In this document: in pieces, positions 57,369-64,000 of the stretch | Numbering within the stretch: position 1 is the first letter of the stretch | How the letters are laid out: every line of letters starts with the position of its first letter | From: Stramonita haemastoma | Taxonomy: Eukaryota; Mollusca; Gastropoda; Neogastropoda; Muricidae | Assembly (NCBI GenBank): GCA_030674155.1 | Contig: CM060320.1 | Span: 11,110,303 to 11,174,302 of the forward strand | Reading direction: 5' to 3' | DNA: 64,000 nt | The notes under the pieces: generated by a model | What the model was told of the DNA's origin: nothing | What the model saw: the letters and a program-made list of their open reading frames with translations, nothing else | Databases searched by the model: none | Program-made: the position numbers and the translations under genes

Positions 57369-58228
57369 TGTTTGACATCAATGATATTGATCTAGCCAAA
57401 AAAGACAATATCAATTTAGTGACTTCTCATGCGAAAATTCATTTAGAAGACAATTATCCTAATCACTTAAAAGTATTCACAGACGGCTCAGTATTAAACA
57501 ATAACGCTGGTGCTGCTTATATCATACCAGATCTAAAAACTGAAAACCAATTTCATCTTGGAAAAAATATATCGATATTTACAGCGGAACTAATCGCAAT
57601 ATTGATGGCCCTTAATTTTTTCGTTAGTTTTCCTAAAATAATCTTTCAGATTCTTTTTTGTGTAGATTCTAAATCAGTAATTCATGCCATTAGTTCTTTG
57701 CAAACAAAAGTTAGATCTGAAGTCGTCATTGAATTTTGTCATTTAATTCATCTTTTATCTTTAAAGGACTCGGAACTAACTTTCTGTTGGATTCCATCCC
57801 ACAGTGGTTTTTACTACAATGAAAAAGTTGACATCCTCGCAAAAAAAGGAGCAAAGGGTTCATCGGAGGTGTCACAATTAGTACTCCCTTTTTCACTACA
57901 AGAGTGTTATGATATTGTAATAAAATCGCAACAAAACATTTTTCAGTGTGAGGAAATGAGGCTCGGTTGTCTAGATGCTCACAAAGAACTACGTAAATTT
58001 GAGTCTTTTGTTAAAACACGATAACGTGATGTGTATTGTTCAAAGCAGATTGTTTCCTTAGCTTGCAGATGGAAATTGAATTGCTTTACGACAAAATATG
58101 CAGGAAATGCTTTTTGTATGTGCCGTAATAATATAACAGTAGATCATGTACTAACATGTAGCAGCTTAAAAGGGCACATCCCCGTTTTGATGGTATCTTC
58201 TTCGTCAGCTATTTTTAACAGTCTATGA
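57356..58228 (+). pseudogene. LINE ORF2, RNase H domain and C-terminal tail
   Basis: Continues ORF2 after the SINE. RNase H motifs are intact and in order: VFTDGSVLNNNAGAAYI (first Asp), FTAELIAILMAL (Glu), FCVDSKSVIHAI (second Asp) and WIPSHSGFYYNEKVDILAKK (His, final Asp). The frame ends at TAA 58022. A final piece in another frame (58031-58228) has CFTTKYAGNAFCMCRNNITV and DHVLTCSS, a Cys/His cluster common at LINE ORF2 ends. Confidence 0.8.
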
Positions 58229-58260
58229 CTTTTTTCGATCGCTGATGCATAGTCCAGTTG

Positions 58261-58336
58261 GTTTGTTATTGTGATTGCTTTGGACTTTAAAGATGCTCTA
58301 ATCGGGTATTTATTTTTTTCTTGTTTGTAAGGTTGC

Positions 58337-58373
<37 letters not shown>

Positions 58374-58883
58374 GGGGGGGGGGGGTTTCTTGTACTGGTA
58401 TTTGTATTCCTATTGTTGTTTATTTTGTTTGGTTTTTGGCGGTGAGGGCTAGGATATGTTGCTGATTGCAGCTGATTTTTCGCAGTTGTTGGGTATTCCT
58501 GTTCTCTCTTCTTTTTTTCTGAGAGGGATATTTTGTTTTTTCTTATGTGAAATTCACTTACTGATATTTACTTACAATTTTCATTGGAATTACTGATTTA
58601 AAAAAAAAAAAAGGTTTTTGTTGCGATTGTTAGAACTGCATTTTCCATTTTGTTTATTGTATTTCGATAGGTTAGTAACAAATTAAAAAAAATATTTATT
58701 TATTTATCTTATATAAATTACTGAGCAAGTATTGCCTGCCCCCCCCCCCCCCCCCTGAAATTCTTTATCCCATACATTGCCAACTAGCCTATACCCCCTC
58801 CCCTCCCCCCCCCCCCATTCTCCCCCCCCCCCCCCCCCTCCCGTCTAATATCACAACTTGTGAAAAGACGTTAAATGAATTTG

Positions 58884-58928
<45 letters not shown>

Positions 58929-59319
58929 CACGCACTTAAATTAAAGCAGTGTGGTGGAGATGGAGGTGGAGGCAGCTGTTGAACAGTAGGGAGATCTTCG
59001 GTAGGAAGTAAGTGTGCCATGTCTGCCTAAGTTTACCCGAAGAGGTGTTGTTTCAGTGATTGAAGTAGGCCTACTGGGCATTTTCAGTATGGCAGTTGTT
59101 AGAAACATTTCCAGGACGGGAACCTTCAATCAAAGATGCAGCCGAGATCTAGACCCTACTCACTGTTATATATGAGGTCAACTAAGGTCATGTGGAGTAT
59201 CTGGCTATAATTAAACACATCATATCTGTGTTACTAGGTATCTTTCAGTCCTGTAAGAAAGGTTTTGTTTGCAAGAAGTCATCTGAAAATATTTTCACAC
59301 TCTAGGCTCAGACTATCAT

Positions 59320-59356
<37 letters not shown>

Positions 59357-59493
59357 CAGCTCCAGGCACAAAAGAGTTAAGCCTAGGGTGGCATAGCCTA
59401 GGCCTAACGTCGGTGTCCCTGGAGTTCTTTGCGCTTTGAAATTCCGATCCTAGTTTTTCCGCACTTGGCCTTGTACTTCAGAGTACATTCAAC
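58261..59493. other. Low-complexity stretch and ECHS1 upstream region
   Basis: Poly-T then poly-G (58340-58386), several C tracts (58738-58756 and 58803-58840), (CA)n at 58886-58925 and (GT)n at 59322-59354. The last 130 bases before 59494 are unique and should hold the ECHS1 promoter and 5'UTR; no core element is distinct. Confidence 0.5.
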
Positions 59494-59605
59494 ATGGCCT
59501 CGGTAGCTCGGTACGTGAGGACAGCCTGCAGAAATGTGCTGCACAAACCATGCAACACCAGCGTCAGTATGCTACCGGCGTTGCATCAAAGGCTTTTGTC
59601 GACAG
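59494..59605 (+). CDS. ECHS1: Enoyl-CoA hydratase, mitochondrial, exon 1
   Basis: ATG 59494 in AACATGG context opens MASVARYVRTACRNVLHKPC, a mitochondrial targeting-type leader: Arg/Lys-rich, no acidic residues, hydroxyl and Ala rich. The exon ends at ACAG|GTTTGA after 37 codons plus one base, which fits the phase of exon 2 at 61716. The enzyme hydrates short-chain 2-enoyl-CoA in fatty-acid and branched-chain amino-acid breakdown in the mitochondrial matrix. The leader alone is not diagnostic; identity comes from exons 2 to 4. Confidence 0.75.
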
Positions 59606-60116
59606 GTTTGAATGTGTTTTATCGAGATCAGAATATTGCCCTCGTAAAAAGTTCTAGTGTTGTGAGAACTATACAATACAAAAAGTAGACAGTCAAGTCC
59701 CCGGTGACCCAGCGAAACAGACTTGTGACCTGTGGACCATGCACTAGGCCTATGCCTAGGTTTGACATGCAGTGACCTTAGGATCGGAGGGATGGAAAAG
59801 AGCGTAACAGTTTAACATGGGGATTTATTGCCGAAGGTTTCATGCTTAGCTGTAAGGAATGGCGATGCTTTGGTCAAAATAGTTGGGTTGGTACTGGCGG
59901 CATAGTTGATACTGATATTAAAAAAAAAAAGAAAGGGTCAATATTTTAGACTGATTTGCATCATTCACCCTTGTTGAGCACAATGTTGTCAGCTGCAAGT
60001 TGCAAGCTGCAAGTTGCAATTCAAATTGTTTATGATCCCAATGCGAGAAGAATGCAGGCCTTTGCTAAATGACAGGATCCACAGAGAAGCTCCCCACCCC
60101 TCCCCTCACACACTTG

Positions 60117-60117
<1 letters not shown>

Positions 60118-60185
<68 letters not shown>
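60118..60185. repeat. (CA)n microsatellite
   Basis: A pure CA run in ECHS1 intron 1. A smaller (CACG)/(CA) run lies at 60495-60540. Confidence 0.95.
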
Positions 60186-60187
<2 letters not shown>

Positions 60188-60817
60188 TGCTCCACAATCG
60201 GCATGTAGCTGAGGTTCACAAGAAACAAAAATGTACAGGATCCAGGGATATTGATACAAAAATTGAAAACGAGCCATGACAGGAACAGATGTATAAAACT
60301 TGATATTCACATAATTAAGCTTTATAATGTCTTGGTTATATATACTGCTTCCCCGCATGAATAAAAATAAAAGCTTTCTCTCCATCTGTAGCATGTCAGT
60401 GTGCAGCTGTCCATGTGGCATGTTGCACCAAATTGGCAAATGTGAACATTCACACACAGGTGCACCTCCTTCCCCTAACATGCACATGCACACACATGCA
60501 TGTACGCATGCACGCACGCACACACACACACACACACACATCACAAAAAGTCGGGGTCGGAAGTGTGCTGTGGTTTGATCTAAGTCTTAAAAGTATACTT
60601 TAGTAAGGACCAGACCTAACATTCCAGTAAGTAATGTTGGGGTTGTTCATGATCATTATCCTGGTATCATGTTCATGACAAACTGAATCCTAGTGATAAT
60701 AAAATTTTTCTATCTTCAATAATGTTTACGCAATTTACCATTTGAATTAGAAAATATTTTATGATCAAGTAAATATAGCTGAGTAGGCTTCTTTTTTTTC
60801 TCTCTTTTTAAATTTTT

Positions 60818-61125
60818 TTTGTTCCTTGGCTAGAGCTTAAGGTTCACAAAATGGTGAGATTTTGCATATAATATGCAAATGTATTTACCCACCATTGTCA
60901 CTTGTAGCCACATTCTGACTTTGAGGATGGTGTGTAAACATGACACCTGTATCAGTGTATGCACTGCAGCATTGTCTTTATTCCCCTCAGCAAAAAATGG
61001 CCTGCTGTTCCAAAAGGTGGAAGGGATTTTTAATTTGTGGAAGATGATCTGTGTGCATTCACACACAGGATCTCAGGTTTATGGTCTCATTTGAAGGGCT
61101 TTCAGGGGCTGTTTTATGGTAAAAC
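60818..61125 (-). mobile_element. SINE family A body with tail H
   Basis: On the plus strand, tail H comes first (TTCCTTGGCTAGAGC, ATGGTGAGATTTTGCATAT, ACCCACCATTG). A diverged family A body follows (AATGGCCTGCTGTTCC, GAAGATGATCTGTGTGC, TATGGTCTCATTTGAAGG). Confidence 0.6.
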
Positions 61126-61274
61126 TGCTATAAATTCTACTAAAAGACGCTGCTGTTGCTGCGGACTGTGATACACAACATGATGGACTTCATAGATATC
61201 AATATTTATAGATCAGTATGGCAAGAAGATTGATTTTACAGGATATTACTAATATCAGTAATAATGCAATTTTT

Positions 61275-61655
61275 TTGTTGTTCTTTGGCTAGGCTCTGAG
61301 GTTCACCAATGCTGAGATTTTGCATATATATATACCTCTGTTTTTGCTCACCATGAAGGTAGCCAAGTTCTGACTTTAGGGATGTATGCTGGGTATGTTG
61401 GTGTTGCAGTTTAGTCTGGACACCAAATGCTGGCCAGCATGAATTAGGTGAATTTTTAACATGCGCATTTGATCATCTGCATATATGTACACACAGGAAA
61501 TTAAGGCACTGACAAATCTGCACTTGGAAGTTGACCTGATAGATATAAGAAGATCCCCACCATTAAAGACACCACTGAGGTTTGAACCCACAACTTCATG
61601 GGCCCATAATTATGATTGAAGTCAGACTGTCTAAACCACTCTGCTATAGCATAAT
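61275..61655 (-). mobile_element. SINE family F body with tail H
   Basis: Tail H on the left (TTCTTTGGCTAGGCTCTGAG, GAGATTTTGCATATA, CTCACCATGAAGGTAGCC). Antisense family F follows (ACAGGAAATTAAGGCACTGA, AAGATCCCCACC, GTTTGAACCCACAACTTCAT). Same tail as the neighbour at 60818 but a different head. Confidence 0.65.
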
Positions 61656-61715
61656 TAACATCTTGTCATTTTCTCTCTGTTTATGTTAATCCGCAGACTT
61701 GTTCTGTTGTTGCAG

Positions 61716-61910
61716 GTCAGTTTCAGAACCTGATCGTGGAGAAGCGTGGGGAGAAGAAGAATGTGGCTCTCATTCAGCTGAACAGACCCAAAGCCCTCAA
61801 CGCCCTGTGTGATGCCCTCATCGCAGACATGACCGTGGCCTTGAAGGAGATCCAGGAGGATAAAGATATCGGGTGCATCGTCATCACCGGCAGTGAAAAG
61901 GCCTTTGCAG
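61716..61910 (+). CDS. ECHS1: Enoyl-CoA hydratase, mitochondrial, exon 2
   Basis: A 195-base exon between TGTTGCAG and GTAATG; one base carried in and one carried out. It encodes FQNLIVEKRGEKKNVALIQL, NRPKALNALCDALI and IGCIVITGSEKAFA. These are the crotonase-fold start of mitochondrial enoyl-CoA hydratase: the LNRP.ALNAL motif and the lead into the A..GADIKEM oxyanion-hole loop. The frame is clean. Confidence 0.93.
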
Positions 61911-62432
61911 GTAATGGCGGGGTTTTTGTTGTTTTTTTTGTTGTTGTTGTTGTTGTGACTTTGCTGCAGAGATCATAGAACATTGGTTACCTTTAGTATT
62001 GTGTGAACCCGCACCCCATTAAAATATTTGAAGTTCAGCAAGTTTTTTGTTTTGTTTTTGTTGTAGTTTTGCTTTTTGATTGTTGTGTGTTTTGTGTGTG
62101 TGTGTGTGTGTGTTGTGTGTGTGGTGTGCTTGCGCACGCATGTATGTGTTTGATACTTATGAGACTGTATTATCACACATAAGGTCTTACAGGATAGGAA
62201 ATCTAGACCTTTTTTTTTTTTTTTTAGCAATAATTTTATTTAGATAACACATACAGTAAGAAAGTAAGCATCCCTATTGTGTGTGTGCATGTGCCTGTGT
62301 GTGATAATAAGTGGCTGTATTTTTCTTTGTCGTTGAACGCTCAGCAACTTTTGTTGTACATATTATGTGAGCGAAAATGCGTTGCGCTACGGCTATGTAG
62401 TTGTATACTTACACAATCTATAGAAAATTTTT

Positions 62433-62463
<31 letters not shown>

Positions 62464-62533
62464 AGGGATGTAGAATTCTACTCTGATCATACACACACAG
62501 TACTTAAGAGAGAAAGTGTGCCGATTGTTTCAG
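61911..62533 (+). other. ECHS1 intron 2
   Basis: GTAATG to TTGTTTCAG. It contains TTG repeats, (GT)n at about 62096-62125, a short repeat X match (62345-62402: CGAAAATGCGTTGCGCTACG) and a G run of about 30 (62434-62463). Confidence 0.65.
62345..62402 (+). repeat. Dispersed repeat X, short fragment
   Basis: GCAACTTTTGTTGTACATAT and GTGAGCGAAAATGCGTTGCG, then CTATGTAG, match the start of the copies at 1-300 (-) and 23640 (+). Confidence 0.45.
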
Positions 62534-62664
62534 CGGGAGCGGACATCAAGGAGATGCAGAGGATGAACAGCTTTGCAGAGACCTACAACACCAACTTCCT
62601 CATGGACTGGGACGCCGTCAGCAGATGCCGCAAACCCATCATCGCCGCTGTCAACGGATTTGCT
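62534..62664 (+). CDS. ECHS1: Enoyl-CoA hydratase, mitochondrial, exon 3
   Basis: A 131-base exon, TTGTTTCAG acceptor and GTGAGT donor, phase 1 to phase 0. It encodes [20 protein letters not shown] and then [19 protein letters not shown] is the oxyanion-hole loop and [10 protein letters not shown] precedes the GGGCELA helix carried by exon 4. The frame is clean. Confidence 0.93.
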
Positions 62665-63735
62665 GTGAGTGAGCAATCTTTCATCACTTCTTGTTTTCGT
62701 CTGTGATGGAGCATTGTACTGCCCCAGTGTTCAGCAGTCTTTAGTTGTACAGATTGCATGCTGGGCATGTTTGTGCTGTCCATATTACAGGCCACAGCTC
62801 GCTAATTCTGTTCTGAAAGATGTTATTTGTGTGTTTGCTCACAGGACCTCTCATGTACTGTCTTGAGCATTCATAGGACTGGTAGAGGACTAGAGTCTGA
62901 ACTAGTGTTAACTCTTGAGATAGATTCCCTCTGTTGCTCTCTGTGTTTTTGTCTTTTACCCTTACCTGTCTTTCACTCTCTCTTTGTTTTCTCTCTTTTT
63001 TCCCCACATGTCTTGTTTCTCTCATTTTCCTTATCTTTCGCCATCCCTTAGCTTATTTTCTGCCTTCCCATTCCCTTCTCCTGTCTTTTTTTCTAGCAAA
63101 TCTTATGGATATTTTCTTTTTATATGTTATATGATATTTTGCCTGTTGATATTGTTAATGCTGGGATGGGCACAGGATATCCATTCTGTGGTCTTGTTTG
63201 TCCATATGTTATTTTTCTTATGATTTGTTTTTGTACATTGGAGTGTTCACTATCCTCTTTTACACTGTTTTGTATCCTGGAGATGATAAATAAGTGGAAA
63301 AGCTGGCATCCTCAGCATGTCCAAGTTGTAATAGCCTTTAGGAATAAAACAGTTATGGTATTTTGTCATTTCATTCTTTTTTTGTAGATTGACAGTGTTG
63401 GATATTTGAAGGGATTAGATGATGTGGATTTTGAACTTGAGGTGAGTGCTATTGGAGTTGATGAAATAAATGTAAGGTAACGATAGTCCTGATATGGCCT
63501 TCTTGGTCAGTGGGGCTATAAACAACATGACATGAAATTGACATTTCCTCAGACAGATGACTTTTTTGGGGGGGGGAGGGTTGAACCTGTGCCCTTGATT
63601 ACAGATTATGAGTTTGATGTTCTAACCACTGAGATATTCGCCATCTAGCAGTCTGCTTGCTCTTTCCTGTTTTGAAATGTCTGTTGGGTTTGTTTAGCGA
63701 ACCACAACATGCCTGCAATTATGCCCTGTTGGTCC

Positions 63736-63771
<36 letters not shown>

Positions 63772-63929
63772 TGTGTGTGTTGTGTGTGTGTTTACGTGTA
63801 TGTCTGTCAGTCTGTGTGTTTCTTTTTCTGGATTTCTGGTGATAGATTTGGCCATCTGATAAACATTAATAGATGGGAGTTGGGCACAGGTGAAGCATGA
63901 TACCAGACAAATGTTGTGATATGTTACAG
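62665..63929 (+). other. ECHS1 intron 3
   Basis: GTGAGT to ATGTTACAG. It contains a degenerate antisense SINE A remnant (about 62790-62935), a CT-rich stretch, a tRNA-like SINE head remnant (about 63560-63650, -, with TTGAACCTGTGCCC and TCTAACCACTGAGATAT) and (GT)n at 63738-63790. Confidence 0.65.
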
Positions 63930-64000
63930 CTGGGGGGGGTGTGAGCTGGCCATGATGTGTGACATCTTTACGCTGGAGACAAGGCGCAGTTTGGACAGCA
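63930..64000 (+). CDS. ECHS1: Enoyl-CoA hydratase, mitochondrial, start of exon 4 (two frame breaks; cut by window end)
   Basis: After ATGTTACAG, the expected frame opens with Leu and a Gly run and then CELAMMCDI, the catalytic-Glu-bearing GGxCELA region of the crotonase fold (its Glu is one of two catalytic glutamates in the family). As written, the G run has eight bases (63932-63939), which breaks the frame; seven or ten would keep it. At TTT 63967-63969 one more T gives FYAGDKAQFGQ in place of nonsense. Both sites are homopolymers in an otherwise well-conserved enzyme, so sequence error is likely. The rest of the gene lies beyond the window. Confidence 0.8.

Larger units (their letters stand above)
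52410..58260 (+). mobile_element. Nearly full-length I-type non-LTR retrotransposon, inactivated
   Basis: One element in order: ORF1 with coiled coil and SGNH-like domain (52478-53708), a spacer with C and G tracts, then ORF2 with AP endonuclease (54186-55000), reverse transcriptase (about 55550-56560) and RNase H (57470-57890), and a C-terminal CCHC-like tail. EN-RT-RNase H with a separate ORF1 is the I-superfamily plan. Multiple frameshifts and an inserted SINE C (57063-57355) make it dead. The 5' edge is placed after the (CA)n near 52406 and the 3' edge is approximate. I did not find flanking duplications. Confidence 0.8.
59606..61715 (+). other. ECHS1 intron 1
   Basis: GTTTGA donor and TGTTGTTGCAG acceptor. 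It contains (CA)n at 60118-60185 and 60519-60540, a SINE A/H composite (60818-61125, -) and a SINE F/H composite (61275-61655, -). Confidence 0.7.

Overview
This is eukaryotic, intron-bearing DNA that is repeat-dense and AT-leaning. It is full of long (CA/GT)n microsatellites, poly-G/poly-C tracts, tRNA-derived SINEs and decayed LINEs. The most likely source is a mollusc, probably a gastropod. The best clue is a minus-strand receptor whose LDLa, leucine-rich-repeat and 7TM layout matches the Lymnaea GRL101 type of GPCR. The species assignment is inference.

Genes, left to right. (1) A seven-finger C2H2 zinc-finger gene on + (coding exons about 5854-6790 and 8481-9206). (2) A tandem paralogue on + with the same seven-finger layout (17469-18191). 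(3) A FAM161-family centrosomal/ciliary gene on + (24422-32044) in five coding exons with matching splice phases. (4) A GRL101-like receptor gene on - (47429-41786): C-type-lectin-like segments, then four LDLa modules, LRRs and a rhodopsin-type 7TM domain. (5) The 5' part of the mitochondrial enoyl-CoA hydratase gene ECHS1 on + (59494 to the window end), with exons 1-3 and the start of exon 4. The genes look functionally unrelated; there is no operon-like logic.

Between them are mobile elements. At least six SINE families are recognisable, called A to G here. B joins a tRNA-like 5' half to a 5S-rRNA-like segment. C has two copies with perfect target-site duplications. D is unusually long. Several families share one 3' tail, called H. 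LINE remnants of at least three kinds cluster from 39 to 58 kb: an L1/Tx1-like 3' end (39.1-40.7 kb, -), an RTE-like piece (40.9-41.4 kb, -), a small RT fragment (46.6 kb, +), an RNase H-bearing element (47.8-50.0 kb, -) and a nearly full-length I-type element (52.4-58.3 kb, +) whose ORF1 has a coiled coil and an SGNH-hydrolase-like domain.

A recurring anomaly cuts across the real genes. The first zinc-finger gene, FAM161 (twice), the receptor and ECHS1 (twice) each show single-base frame breaks at or near short homopolymers, while protein similarity and splice phase continue in the next frame. This fits residual long-read consensus errors better than gene death. Exon ends were inferred by eye from GT/AG sites, phase and family similarity, so they are predictions.
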